A stretch of DNA of 64,000 bases, from assembly GCA_028015205.1 (NCBI GenBank), contig CM051519.1, positions 81,179,539 to 81,243,538 on the forward strand, given 5' to 3'. The notes under the pieces were generated by a model. That model searched no databases, was not told the origin of the DNA, and was given only the letters and a program-made list of their open reading frames with translations. This document shows positions 46,861 to 59,476 of the stretch, one piece after another. Position 1 is the stretch's first letter; each line of letters begins with the position of its first letter. The position numbers and the translations under genes were made by a program. This stretch comes from Mytilisepta virgata. Its lineage: Eukaryota > Mollusca > Bivalvia > Mytilida > Mytilidae.

Positions 46861-47189
46861 ATTATACTCTAATCGATATAATCCATCATATCTTGGTATA
46901 GATTAGTGAAATTAAACAGACAATGTCTAATACAGAATTACACTAGTAAAATTGAAGACAGGGTCTTATCCCAAAATAAAGTGGTAAACTTAACAGGTAT
47001 TTAGGTTTCATAGAAGTGAACTAAAGTAATTGAAGGGCCTTATCAAGAAGTGTAACTGAGCAGACAGGGTCTGATACAGAAATAGACTTGAATTAAGTTC
47101 TGAAATCAAACACAGATATAATCCAATCAAGAAGTCCAGTTGTTAAGTTAACAGATAGGTTGTGGCATAAAAAAGATACCACTTTATGT

Positions 47190-47370
47190 ATTAGATATGT
47201 CCCTGAGGGCATTAGCCCGACAGGGGTATATCATATTTATATCATCACTCTGAATAGTGCAGGTTTTGATAAATTTAAGGGGGGCTCTTTCTTGTGCAAA
47301 GATGATAAATTAACTGATAAATGCAGGATATCTGGTTACATTTTATGGCATCATGATATAACTGAACAAA
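47190..47370 (+). repeat. Dispersed repeat, copy 2 (pair with 41570)
   Basis: GTCCCTGAGGGCATTAGCCC through ATGCAGGATATCTGGTTACA and TTTTATGGCATCATGATATA. The plus-strand open frame at 47160-47408 lies on this repeat and is not a gene. Confidence 0.65.
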
Positions 47371-47409
47371 TCACATCTTCACATACAGAAAGACATCAGA
47401 CTGATTAAC

Positions 47410-49920
47410 TCCTGTTAGCAGGAACAATAAAATAAAACCCAGTGTTATTTCCAAATAGGAATATAAATCAAATCTGTTTATGTTTAAAAAGGTGAATCTT
47501 TTGGAAAGGAGGGGGGGGAGAGGGGTAATTCTCTCAAAAACTATAAAGAAGATAAATAACCATCTAAATTCTGTAACAAAATCTCATTAGTGAAATACAA
47601 TATTAATAGGGAAATTATAAAGGTCATGTAATAGGATTTGAGGTCATCATAATTCATTTTTAAAATATTCATAGAAAGGAGTAAATAAATGTTAATAGGA
47701 GGAAATACTGTCTAAATACGTACATATATGTAATATATTTCAGAATTAAGCTTCATTATACATAATTATTAACAGTGGAATTTTAATTCGGTCCTTTTTT
47801 AGTTTCAATTTACACAGAAATGCAGGGACTGTTACTATAGTTAATAGGTAGCACCTTTTTTATAGAGATTTATTGTATCCCTTGTAGGGTTAAATTACAG
47901 GGTAACACCTGTTAATCACACATATTAACTAAAATACTGAGAAAAGAATACTAATTTTTGAATGCATAAATGCACAAATATAGCGTACTTGACATGTAGC
48001 ATGGAACTGCACCGTAATCGATGTTTAGCTTATTAGGAAATGTCTCATACTTTAAAATTTGTGGCTTGGCATGAGACTTTATCTATTTTTTTAAAATCTA
48101 GGCCTATGGAAATGGCAAAATACTTGGAAAAAATTCTTTATCCACTCTTAGTCAAAACAAAAATCTTATTTTTGCATTGGAAAAAAAAAAAATTTTTTTT
48201 TGTATTGCAAGCTTGCAATCCCAATTCTCAAATTTTTTGGGGGAAAGAATTACATTTAAAATAACCTAACAATCATATTTCAAGAACTGGGGGCTTAATC
48301 ACACATTAACATGCTACATTGCACGTACCATTTATCATGAAGTTTAATTGCTAACAAGGAATTTGGTGTTGAATTATTATTAGCAGCACTTAAAGTGTTA
48401 TCTCCCCTTGTAAAATAAATCTTCAAAGTTTGAAAAAAATAAACAGTCACAAGATCAAAGAAACTTATTTACCAATTACAGAAATCAAACTTAAATTAAC
48501 ATTTCTACAATTTTTCTGTGGACCACCCATTTTCCAAATGGGGAAATATAAACTCAATTTGATACATTGCATCAGGTGCATTTGAACATGAAATAGATTT
48601 TTTATGGCAAAAACAGGTGTGAAATGTAATTAACTTAGGAAATATAACACATTGCACAAAAAAGAAACTATTCAAATCTCTTTAAGTATTTCAGAAATAA
48701 TCAAAGGCCACATAAAGGACATATAATAATATAAAAGGACTCAAAATGAAGAAAATTCTAACCAACCCATAGTTTAATACTGAAATGGAAATTCATTACT
48801 TTTGTTTAACTCTTTAAATGTGCTTAAAATCAGATATTTTCGGTAAAATGTAACTTTCACAAAAATTTCAAACAACACCCATTTTCTGACTTGACCAACA
48901 GGCTTAACTGAGACTTCTGTAATAAATATTTTTAATAATTCATGTATATTGTAACCAATAAAGAAATTTTTATAAAACAACTGACTACAAAATTTAATTT
49001 CAAAGGGGGTAACTCGAGTAAAAATTTTAGGAAGAGAGATAGTGCAAAATTAATAATAGATTATACAAATTAATAATAGATTATATAAACTAAACATTTA
49101 TTGCAATATTGTAACAAAATCTAAATTCCTGATTTTTTTCACACCAAAAATAAAGTATAATTTATGTAGTATGAGAAATAGAATCTTGGACCACACCCCC
49201 TCCCCTCACAACAACGACCAATAACAAAATGCAAGCAATTCAAAGACCTACCATTAGGACATGATGACCTGGAGACATACATCTTCAACTAGATAAAACA
49301 CAATAACTAAACATATACCTTAACTACAAAAGAATTATGTAACTTGTATATCATATAACAAGATAGGAATTAAACTTTTTATATTACTTATACTCAATAT
49401 CAAATAACAAATCATCAATTAAAAATTTTAAATTCTTTGGACTGACTCAAATATTGATATCATTTTATCAAAATCCATAAATAAATAGAACCAAGTTGGT
49501 TCTTAATCAAGATAATATAAATTGTTTTAACACATATTTTATGAATTGTATGTTACAAAAGGGCCATAACTCTGTGTAAAAGCAACATAATGCACTATTT
49601 TTTTAACTTCAAAGAAATGTTGCAAATAAAATAAATCATTCACATTTATTCCAATCCATAACATGATCTAACATTCTTATAATGTGGGAAAGTTGGCTTA
49701 TGGAAAGAAGAAGTAATTTCATATACCTTCTGCATCACTCACCGTGTTGCCCTTATTACAACCCTTATATATATTCTTTACTATATCAATTAATAGAAAA
49801 ACAATTGAATAAATTTTCTAGTTTTATATGAACTTTCGATTAATAATCCCTTCTTTTTGAAAAACTGACACTAATGACCAAATAAGATAGGAAATAACAA
49901 CTTCAGCAGGGAAATTAAAC
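47410..49920 (-). other. Intron, nothing recognised
   Basis: AT-rich sequence with homopolymer runs (near 48181-48200 and a G-run near 47510-47525). A short direct duplication AAATTAATAATAGATTATA lies near 49049 and 49067. Confidence 0.5.
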
Positions 49921-49924
49921 CAGG

Positions 49925-50255
49925 GTGATGTGGTGTAGTGGTTAGCGCATCGGACTACGAAGCCAAAGGTCCATGGTTCGATTTCTATTGGGGATCAAAT
50001 CTGCGATGCCCTATCGACACCATTTGCGAGGAATGTCTCGATAAAAGATGCTAGTCTGTCGGATGGGGACGAAAAATGGCTATCCTGTGTTAAGGAAGAG
50101 CAACATCCTTAGCACGTTAAAGAATCCTCTGTAGATTTCGAAAAAGAGTAGGCTAAAATGCTGCTACAGGGGCCGCTCTCGAACCAGCCAAGTGGAAAGG
50201 GATTAGAATAAGTTGGTATAACTTGTTTCCCAATCCACTATAAATAAATAAGTTT
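49925..50255 (+). mobile_element. tRNA-derived SINE
   Basis: The head GATGTGGTGTAGTGGTTAGC (A-box), GACTACGAAGCC (anticodon-arm-like) and ATGGTTCGATTTCTAT (B-box) is tRNA-like but its stems are poorly paired. The body has GTTAAGGAAGAGCAACATCC and TTAGCACGTTAAAGAATCC, a conserved-looking SINE core. The tail is AT-rich with AATAAATAAAT. It resembles SINE families reported from bivalves; the exact family is not assigned. Confidence 0.8.
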
Positions 50256-51339
50256 AAACTAATAAAAATAGGGAGAAAATAAATGTCAAAACAAATAACT
50301 CCTTGGCACAAAAAATAAAGTCTTCATAATTCACTGTGTAAAGGAAATAACTCCTTCCTCAATTTAATAATTTTGGATATAAACTTTTTTCATGAATGCC
50401 AGAGATTTTCAGACAATACGGTTAAAAGTAAGATTTGAATTGTAGTATGAGAAATTAATTCTGAATTTTTCAAAAACCTTGCAATAACGCAGAAAAAATT
50501 AATGCAATTCGTAAAAATATTGCAATGGAATATTAAGGAAAAATAATGTTAGTTGTTTGTCTTATATATCAATTTCCCCATTAACATTATACTATCTTTC
50601 AATCAACCACAAAAATCACATCAGAATCATTTACATCTTCAATACATAATTGTTAGATCCAATGAATTTCTATTCAAAATAGAACTAGAGGCTCTCAAGA
50701 GCCTGTATTGCTCACCTGGATTTAACTTTTCACTTTGAGCAGACCTAAAAATTTAAGTGCTGCAGTCAATTTGGCTGGTTTTTCTATAGGATTCTATGTT
50801 AAACTAATTTCAGCTGTGGCAGTCAACGAATACATTTCTGAAAGAGAGCCATCTAAGGACCATTTCTGCTTAGTCTTGTTCCAACTGGCTAAGGGGTTTC
50901 AGACAAGAAGATTTTTAAATGAATTTTCCTATAGGGTCCAATATTTAAAAAAGTTGGGTGTGGCAGCCATCTTGTTTGACAATCCGGGTGATCGGACACA
51001 TTTCTGAAAGAGGACCTCATAAGGACCAATGCTGCCAAGTCTGGCTCCAATATGTCAATAGGTTTCAGACAAGAAGATTTTTCAATGAATTTTTCCATAG
51101 GGCCCTATGTTATTAAGTTCGGGTGTGGCAGCCATCTTGGTTGACAGTCTGGGACATTGCACAAAATTCTGAGAGAGGACCATCTAAGGACCATTGCTAC
51201 CAAGTCTAATTCTAATTGGCTTAGTGGTTTCAGACGAAAAGATTTTTGAGTGAATTTCCCTTAGGGGCCTATGTTAAACTAAGTTCTGCTGTGGCGGCCA
51301 TCTTGGTTCACAGTCCACGAAATCAGACACATTTCTAAA

Positions 51340-54300
51340 CTAGAGGCTCTCAAGAGCCTGTGTCGCTCACCTGTATCTAATGTGATTTTGGAAATTATGT
51401 AAAATTATATAATGAATGAGACCAAGATTGGTTTAATTTGACACAGTATTTAAAATTAAAAACAGGTCCTCTTAGTGTAGTCTTACAATAGCTACTGAAG
51501 ACATCTTATCATTATTATTTTTGAATATGAGGTCAAGTTGTGACCATTCAGAATTTTTTTTACAATTTTCTGATAGACTTCTAAACATCTTGGATGATGG
51601 ATCGGCAACAAAGTAACAACACTTGGTCAGCACCTCATAAGGAACATTCATGCTATGTTTTGTTACATTCCATTCAGTGGTTCTCTGAAAGAAGTCATTT
51701 GTATGCATTTCCCATAGGGTCCAATGTTAAACTTAGTCCCCTGCTGGCAGCCATCTTGGATTATGGATCGGCTACAAAGTAACAACACTTGGTCAGCACC
51801 TCATAAGGAACATTCATGCCATGTTTGGTTTCATTCCATTCAACGGTTCTCTAAAAGAAGTCATTTGTATGCATTTCCCATAGGGTCCTATGTTAAACTA
51901 AGTCCCCCTCTGGCGGCCATCTTGGATGATGGATCGGCTACAAAGTAACAACTCTTGGTCAGCACCTCATAAGGAACATTCATGCCATGTTTGGTTTCAT
52001 TCCATTCAACGGTTCTCTAAAAGAAGTCATTTGTATGCATTTCCCATAGGGTCCTATGTTAAACTAAGTCCCCCTCTGGCGGCCATCTTGGATGATGGAT
52101 CGGCTACAAAGTAACAACACTTGGTCAGCACCTTATAAGGGTTCATTCATGCCAGATTTAGTTTCATTCCATTCAGTTGTTCTCTAAAAGAAGTCATTTG
52201 TATGCATTTCCCATAGGGTCCAATGTTAAACTTAGTCCCCCGCTGGCGGCCATCTTGAATGATGGATCGGCTACAAAGTAACAACACTTGGTCAGCACCT
52301 CATAAGGAACATTCATGCCATGTTTGGTTTCATTCCATTCAACGGTTCTCTAAAAGAAGTCATTTGTATGCATTTCCCATAGGGTCCTATGTTAAACTAA
52401 GTCCCCCTCTGGCGGCCATCTTGGATGATGGATCGGCTACAAAGTAACAACACTTGGTCAGCACCTCATAAGGAACATTCATGCCATGTTTGGTTTCATT
52501 CCATTCAACGGTTCTCTAAAAGAAGTCATTTGTATGCATTTCCCATAGGGTCCTATGTTAAACTAAGTTCCCCGCTGGCGGCCATCTTGGATGATGGATC
52601 GGCTACAAAGTAACAACACTTGGTCAGCACCTTATAAGGGTTCATTCATGCCAGATTTAGTTTCATTCCATTCAGTTGTTCTCTAAAAGAAGTCATTTGT
52701 ATGCATTTCCCATAGGCTCCAATGTTAAACTTAGTCCCCCGCTGGCGGCCATCTTGAATGATGGATCAGCTACAAAGTAACAACACTTGGTCAGCACCTC
52801 ATAAGGAACATTCATGCCAGATTTAGTTTCATTCCATTCAGTGGTTCTCTAAAAGAAGTCATTTGTATGCATTTCCCATAGGGTCCTATGTTAAACTAAG
52901 TTCCCCGCTGGCGGCCATCTTGGATGATGGATCGGCTACAAAGTAACAACACTTGGTCAGCACCTCATAAGGAACATTCATGCCATGTTTGGTTTCATTC
53001 CATTCAACGGTTCTCTAAAAGAAGTCATTTGTATGCATTTCCCATAGGGTCCTATGTTAAACTAAGTCCCCCTCTGGCGGCCATCTTGGATGATGGATTG
53101 GCTACAAAGTAACAACACTTGGTCAGCACCTTATAAGGGTTCATTCATGCCAGATTTAGTTTCATTCCATTCAGTTGTTCTCTAAAAGAAGTCATTTGTA
53201 TGCATTTCCCATAGGGTCCTATGTTAAACTTAGTCCCCCGCTGGCGGCCATCTTGAATGATGGATTGGCTACAAAGTAACAACACTTGGTCAGCACCTTA
53301 TAAGGAACATTCATGCCAGATTTAGTTTCATTCCATTCAGTGGTTCTCTAAAAGAAGTCATTTGTATGCATTTCCCATAGGGTCCTATGTTAAACTTAGT
53401 CCCCCGCTGGCGGCCATCTTGAATGATGGATTGGCTACAAAGTAACAACACTTGGTCAGCACCTTATAAGGGTTCATTCATGCCAGATTTAGTTTCATTC
53501 CATTCAGTGGTTCTCTAAAAGAAGTCATTTGTATGCATTTCCCATAGGGTCCTATGTTAAACTTAGTCCCCCGCTGGCGGCCATCTTGAATGATGGATTG
53601 GCTACAAAGTAACAACACTTGGTCAGCACCTTATAAGGGTTCATTCATGCCAGATTTAGTTTCATTCCATTCAGTTGTTCTCTAAAAGAAGTCATTTGTA
53701 TGCATTTCCCATAGGGTCCTATGTTAAACTAAGTCCCCCTCTGGCGGCCATCTTGGATGATGGATCGGCTACAAAGTAACAACACTTGGTCAGCACCTCA
53801 TAAGGAACATTCATGCCATGTTTGGTTTCATTCCATTCAACGGTTCTCTAAAAGAAGTCATTTGTATGCATTTCCCATAGGGTCCTATGTTAAACTAAGT
53901 CCCCCTCTGGTGGCCATCTTGGATGATGGATCGGCTACAAAGTAACAACACTTGGTCAGCACCTCATAAGGAACATTCATGCCATGTTTGGTTTCATTCC
54001 ATTCAACGGTTCTCTAAAAGAAGTCATTTGTATGCATTTCCCATAGGGTCCTATGTTAAACTAAGTCCCCCTCTGGCGGCCATCTTGGATGATGGATCGG
54101 CTACAAAGTAACAACACTTGGTCAGCACCTCATAAGGAACATTCATGCCATGTTTGGTTTCATTCCATTCAACGGTTCTCTAAAAGAAGTCATTTGTATG
54201 CATTTCCCATAGAGTCCTATGTTAAACTAAGTTCCCCGCTGGCGGCCATCTTGGATGATGGATCGGCTACAAAGTAACAACACTTGGTCAGCACCTTATA

Positions 54301-55286
54301 AGGAACATTCATGCCAGATTTAGTTTCATTCCATTCAGTTGTTCTCTAAAAGAAGTCATTTGTATGCATTTCCCATAGGATCCAATGTTAAACTTAGTCC
54401 CCCGCTGGCGGCCATCTTGAATGATGGATCGGCTACAAAGTAACAACACTTGGTCAGCACCTCATAAGGAACATTCATGCCAGATTTAGTTTCATTCCAT
54501 TCAGTGGTTCTCTAAAAGAAGTCATTTGTATGCATTTCCCATAGGGTCCTATGTTAAACTAAGTTCCCCGCTGGCGGCCATCTTGGATGATGGATCGGCT
54601 ACAAAGTAACAACACTTGGTCAGCACCTCATAAGGAACATTCATGCCATGTTTGGTTTCATTCCATTCAACGGTTCTCTAAAAGAAGTCATTTGTATGCA
54701 TTTCCCATAGGGTCCTATGTTAAACTAAGTCCCCCTCTGGCGGCCATCTTGGATGATGGATTGGCTACAAAGTAACAACACTTGGTCAGCACCTTATAAG
54801 GGTTCATTCATGCCAGATTTAGTTTCATTCCATTCAGTTGTTCTCTAAAAGAAGTCATTTGTATGCATTTCCCATAGGGTCCTATGTTAAACTTAGTCCC
54901 CCGCTGGCGGCCATCTTGAATGATGGATTGGCTACAAAGTAACAACACTTGGTCAGCACCTTATAAGGAACATTCATGCCAGATTTAGTTTCATTCCATT
55001 CAGTGGTTCTCTAAAAGAAGTCATTTGTATGCATTTCCCATAGGGTCCTATGTTAAACTAAGTTCCCCGCTGGCGGCCATCTTGGATGATGGATCGGCTA
55101 CAAAGTAACAACACTTGGTCAGCACCTCATAAGGAACATTCATGCCATGTTTGGTTTCATTCCATTCAGTGGTTCTCTAGAAGAAGTTCAAAATGTAAAA
55201 TGTTAACGACGATGCCGGACGACGGACGATGGACGCCAAGTGATGAGAAAAGCTCACTTGACCCTTTGGGTCAGGTGAGCTAAAAA
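51340..55286 (+). mobile_element. Helitron-like element (inner) carrying an expanded 166-bp satellite
   Basis: Starts CTAGAGGCTCTCAAGAGCCT and GTCGCTCACCTG, and ends TTTGGGTCAGGTGAGCTAAA. On the minus strand the terminus reads hairpin GGCTCTTGAGAGCC then TCTAG, like a Helitron 3' end (hairpin plus CTRR). Insertion lies in a T-rich site with no obvious duplication. Nearly all of the interior is the tandem array. Confidence 0.78.
51594..55185 (+). repeat. Satellite array: about 22 monomers of 166-167 bp with higher-order structure
   Basis: The monomer contains GATGGATCGGCTACAAAGTA, CTTGGTCAGCACCT, GAAGTCATTTGTATGCATTT and GGCGGCCATCTTGGAT. Monomers fall into variant types at several positions: CTCATAAGGAACA or TTATAAGGGTTCA; CAACGG, CAGTTG or CAGTGG; AAGTCCCCCTC, AGTCCCCCGC or AAGTTCCCCGC. 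The variant order at about 52259-53400 recurs at about 53923-55064, an offset of 1664 bp (ten monomers). The 166-bp period shifts frame each unit, so the repeated 62-aa open frames are by-products. Confidence 0.92.
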
Positions 55287-56179
55287 GGACCTCGTAAGGA
55301 CCAATGCTGCAAAGTCCTGCTCCAATATGTCAACTGGTTTCAGACAAGAAGATTTTTTCCTATAGGGCCCTATGTTAAACTAAATTCGGTTGTGGTGGCC
55401 ATCTTGGTTGACAGTCCGGGTCATTGGACATATTTCTGAAAGAGAACCTCCTAAGAACCATTAATGCCAACTTTGATTCCAACTGGCCTTGTAGCTTCAT
55501 ATAAGAAGATTTTTGAAATCCCCCCCCCCTTTTTTGGGGGCCACCCAAGACCATTGCACCAAAGTTTGGTCTCAATTGGCGCAGTGGTTTGAGAGGAAAA
55601 GATCTTTAAAGGAAAGTTTACGCTGGATGCCGTCTTTAAAGGGCAAAACTCCTATAAGAGGTCAATCAATGATTTTGGTCATGTTGACTTATTTGTAGAT
55701 CTTACTTTGTTGAACATTTCTGATGTTTACAATTTGTCTTTATCTATAATAATATTCAAGAACCTCAAACTGCAAAATTTCCTTAAAATTAACAATTCAG
55801 GGGCAATAACCCAACAAAGGGTTGACCGATTCATCTGAAAATTTCATGACAGGTAGATCTTGACCTGATGAACATTTTTACCCTGTTAGTTTTGCTCTAC
55901 TTTCTTTAGTTTTTGAGATATAAGACAAAAACCGCAGTTTACCCCTATGTTCTATTTTTAGCTATGTTGGCCATGTTGGTTGGCAGGCGGGGTCATCGGA
56001 CATATTTTTTAAGCTAGATACCCTAATGATACTTGTGGCCAAGTTTGGTTCAATTTGACCCGGTAGTTTCAGAGGAGAAGATTTTTGTAAAAGTTAACGG
56101 ACGACAGACAATGACGGACGACGGACGCCAAGTGATGAGAATAGCTCACATGACCCTTTGGGTCAGGTGAGCTAAAAAT

Positions 56180-57250
56180 ATTATATCAACTTCATTTTCT
56201 TTTTATTTCTGTAGACTTAATCCCTTCTCACTCCCCTCCCCCCTTTTACCAAAATAAAACATGTTGAAGATTTAATTAAAGTCTTCCTTTAAGTGATGAT
56301 TTGTGATTATGGGGTCAAAACCATTTAAAACGATTACCCCTGGAAACATGATCTACCAAATGTAAATTGTGTGAATACTAAAGAGATTTCAAATGGGGGT
56401 TAATTTACTTTGTAAAATAAATATCCCATAAAATTCTAGAAGGGTGATGAATAAATAAGTAAATATATTCTGTTTATATGTAAACCGAATTAGTTATATT
56501 TGGACTTAATCTTATTGGTGTTTAATGGCAAAATCTTGACTTTTATGAAATCACACTTCAGAATTTCCGATGGCTTCAGTTTAGGCAAATTATTGGAATA
56601 CTTTGTAACACAATCTAAATACCTGAATTTTTATCACTGGAATTTTTTTGACTAATATTTGAAGTAAATGTTAAACAAATTATAACAAAAAGTACCAAAA
56701 TTTGTGCATCTGTATCACGGCCTTGTTTTCTCTCCTTTATGGTTTATATTTGTAAATAAATGCAAAGTCATGTTCACTTTTCCATAAAAATGTACTAATT
56801 TTGTAAATTTTAAATCTGTTTTATGATTGTAAATATAGATTAATACATCATTCATGACAACCAACATTGTTAAAGCTACATCTATTCATCTCTGAACAGA
56901 ATATTGTCTGCAAATTGTATGACATTCAGGTCAAATTATGAAATTAGTGCTTGATTCTTTTTTAGGCGGTAGGAATGACCTCATATAAGGTAGTACTTGG
57001 AAAATTACTGTGAATATGGCGTAAATAACAAAGGGAAGTCATTATGTTACATTAGATATAAAAATGAGATGGTTAATACATTATATGTTTCGATTAAACT
57101 TAATAATAATATTTTTCTTTCCATCTTCACAAAATTCACTTTGAAAGCAAATGTTTGATGTTAATTGGAGTGATCTTTGATCTTGACTGCTTTCTGGTAA
57201 CATCAAGATCCCTCTGATTTTTTGTGTGCAATATAATACGATGTACACAG
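56180..57250 (-). other. Intron, nothing recognised
   Basis: AT-rich non-coding sequence between two Helitron-like elements. Confidence 0.5.
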
Positions 57251-57254
57251 ATTT

Positions 57255-57598
57255 TTTTTTTCATGATTCAGACCTGTTTGATTCCATCAATCCTCCAAAG
57301 TTTCAAAACATTTCATAATATAGTTCGGAGGAGAAGAATTTTGAAAATTGGCCAATCAAAATCAAAGATGGCCTTTGGCTGCTATGTTTTTCATCCAAAC
57401 ATAACCAATGGTGGATTGTTTGTAGAGTTCCTTCCATACAGCATTCCTTAAAAAATTGGTTACAATCTGCCTGGTAGTTTCAGAGGAGAAGATCAAAATT
57501 TGAAAAAATTACGGAAGACGGACGACAGACGATGGAGGACTGACAACAGATGCAAAGTGAGGGCATAAGCTCACCTGGGCTATAGGCCAGGTGAGCTA
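57255..57598 (+). mobile_element. Helitron-like element, truncated copy
   Basis: Keeps the distal part: AGTTTCAGAGGAGAAGATC, a GACGGACGACAGACGATGG tract and the end TAGGCCAGGTGAGCTAATAA. The left end is missing or unrecognisable. Confidence 0.65.
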
Positions 57599-57709
57599 AT
57601 AAAGTTGACTCATATGTTACTGAAATGTGTTATACTATAGGAGTGAAATATTTTTGGAAAACATAGAAAAAAGAAAAATACCAAATTATCAATTTAACCA
57701 AACTACCGG

Positions 57710-57910
57710 TAATGCATAAAATGTAGGTCATATTTGACTCAGCTATAAAACAGTTTTTTCAAAGACTGAAAACATATAACAACACTGATATATCAAAATC
57801 TTTTTCTGAGAAAGAATCTTGAATGCAAAACATAATCAAAACCCATCAAGAATGAAATAAAGGCCACAATGACTCAAATGTTGCTGATTTGTGTGGTATA
57901 TTATCATATA
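57710..57910. repeat. Fragment of the AATGTAGGTCAT tandem family
   Basis: AAAATGTAGGTCATATTTGA, a TTGAATGCAAAACATAATCA segment and ACTCAAATGTTGCTGATTTG match the 43060 and 44830 arrays. Confidence 0.55.
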
Positions 57911-58558
57911 AAATGACTTCACTAAATGAGCACAAAATATTATCTCATTTTCCAGTGTCTATTACTCCTCTTTATATTCAAAGTTACATAGATCAGATTT
58001 TGTCTAGACCAAGGAAAAAAAATACCTGTTTTTCCACTGCTATGCTATATCTAGACTCAGTATAGGTGAACAATCCTAACATTTTTCTATTGAAATTATA
58101 ACTGGTTTCTATAGTGAGATATCTTGACCTGAAAATTTCCAAAAAATGTTTAGGGTAGGCACAAAAATAGATTGCCTGGGTTAGCAGAAACATGTTTTTT
58201 TTTGCTTTCCTCTATCATCTTCAATGATTCCATCCATATAAGAATGTCCTTTTTTTTTAAATATCTTTTGCATCTAAAACTATCAACTTTTTAGAAACTT
58301 ACCAAATCAGAAAAAAAACCCTTCCTCAATATTTAAAACTACCTTGGGCATTTCATCCCTTGTTTTCAAATATTACCATATTGTGTTGTAACCCTTACAA
58401 TTCAGACATTAAAATCCATCTACAAACTATATACAATCTTAAAATTGTGTTCATGTCAAAGATTTCAAACACAATGTCTTCTAAAATTCTGTAAACAGAA
58501 TTTTTTTAATCTGAAGAGTGTAAAATTTGTTAATTACAGGTGTAATATTCTGACTTAC

Positions 58559-58725
58559 CTGTCATTTTAAAATTCACCTTTGAAGTTTAACGTGTTATAA
58601 TCTTAGTTACATCAACATGTAAAAGGTATATCTCTATTGTTACTTTTAAAGACATCTATTCTGCCGTTGTTAAATGAGGCGTAGACAGACAGTGAATGTC
58701 AACAAATTTTCGATATAGACATCCT
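58559..58725 (-). other. Candidate non-coding first exon and promoter area of the JmjC-TPR gene
   Basis: On the minus strand AAAATGACAG is followed by a strong donor GTAAGTC (58558-58552). Upstream sequence to about 58725 is less AT-rich, with CGAGG and CGCC patches. Joining to the acceptor at 37094 gives a 5' UTR with several short uORFs. The transcription start cannot be read from sequence. Confidence 0.4.
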
Positions 58726-58808
58726 CGTAAAAACTTAACTTTATGGGCATAAATTATATTTTTATACACATGACTCCTATTATTCAAATCTGAACAGTTT
58801 ATCTATAA

Positions 58809-59313
58809 TTTATTTAAACCATAAGACATTTATTTCCAATTTCAATTTTAAGCTGGAAATTTATACTGTCATAAACAACTGTTGAATCATATTCTTGCAT
58901 GTTAAATTCAACTTATTTTTCATATATATACTTTGTGACCATATGAAAACTATTCTGAATTTAGTGTAAAATAAACATAAAATGTTCAGGAAAAATTTGA
59001 TAATGGGAGATAACTCTGTATAAATTTTTATATTAACATTCAATAGTATCCAAAGTTTTCAATTGATTTTAAATTTAAGTAAACAAACACATGTTAAAAG
59101 ATCAATGGTAGAGATAAAAATTTGGTTTTCAGACCAAATGTATTTCCTGTTAGGAAATTAACAAGTGCATCAGCACTATTTTCAACTTTTTCATTAAAAT
59201 CTTTTAAGAAGAAACTTTTTAAATGGAAAATAAGAAACATGAGTATTTCACAAAACTGTTGAAAAGTTATAAATGCAAACTTTCATTCTGGCCAAGTGGG
59301 TTGCTCCAATATA
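58809..59313 (-). other. 3' UTR of the unrecognised gene (inferred)
   Basis: Follows the TAA at 59316-59314. Minus-strand AATAAA hexamers lie at 58834-58829 and 58814-58809, about 90 bp from the proposed first exon of the JmjC gene, implying a tight head-to-tail arrangement. Confidence 0.4.
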
Positions 59314-59476
59314 TTACAACATGCCCAGAGTTTTTTTAGCTTTTATCATGAAATTGTGGTGTTGGGCTGTTGCCAACTGTTGAAGGTAATAAGTGTTATC
59401 AATCCCCAGGTTCAATCCGATGAAATGTCTCATTTTAGCATTCCCCAAACTTGATACAATTCTAGACCTAATGTAT
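59314..59476 (-). CDS. Unrecognised gene, terminal coding exon
   Basis: Acceptor TTTTTGTTTTAG, then YIRSRIVSSLGNAKMRHFIG, LNLGIDNTYYLQQLATAQHH and NFMIKAKKTLGML before TAA. It takes one base to complete the Arg codon left by the previous exon. It is an open 163-nt exon in AT-rich DNA. Confidence 0.7.

Larger units (their letters stand above)
50685..56178 (+). mobile_element. Helitron-like element (outer), interrupted by a second copy
   Basis: Starts CTAGAGGCTCTCAAGAGCCT and GCTCACCTGG, and ends GGGTCAGGTGAGCTAAAAAT. At 51340-55286 it is split by an inserted relative. Text before the break (CAGACACATTTCTAAA) and after it (GGACCTCGTAAGGACCAATG) matches one continuous stretch in another monomer at about 50996-51032. 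Its own monomers are diverged from the inner array. Confidence 0.75.

Noticed and set aside
49925..50000. Functional tRNA-Arg gene
   Set aside because: A- and B-box motifs are present, but the anticodon and acceptor stems pair poorly and a SINE body follows directly.
51594..55283. Repeated 62-aa open frames (starting MMDRLQSNNTWSAPHKEHSC) as a tandem gene family
   Set aside because: They are translations of the 166-bp satellite. The period is not a multiple of three, each frame ends at the same repeat position, and no domain or expression signal is present.
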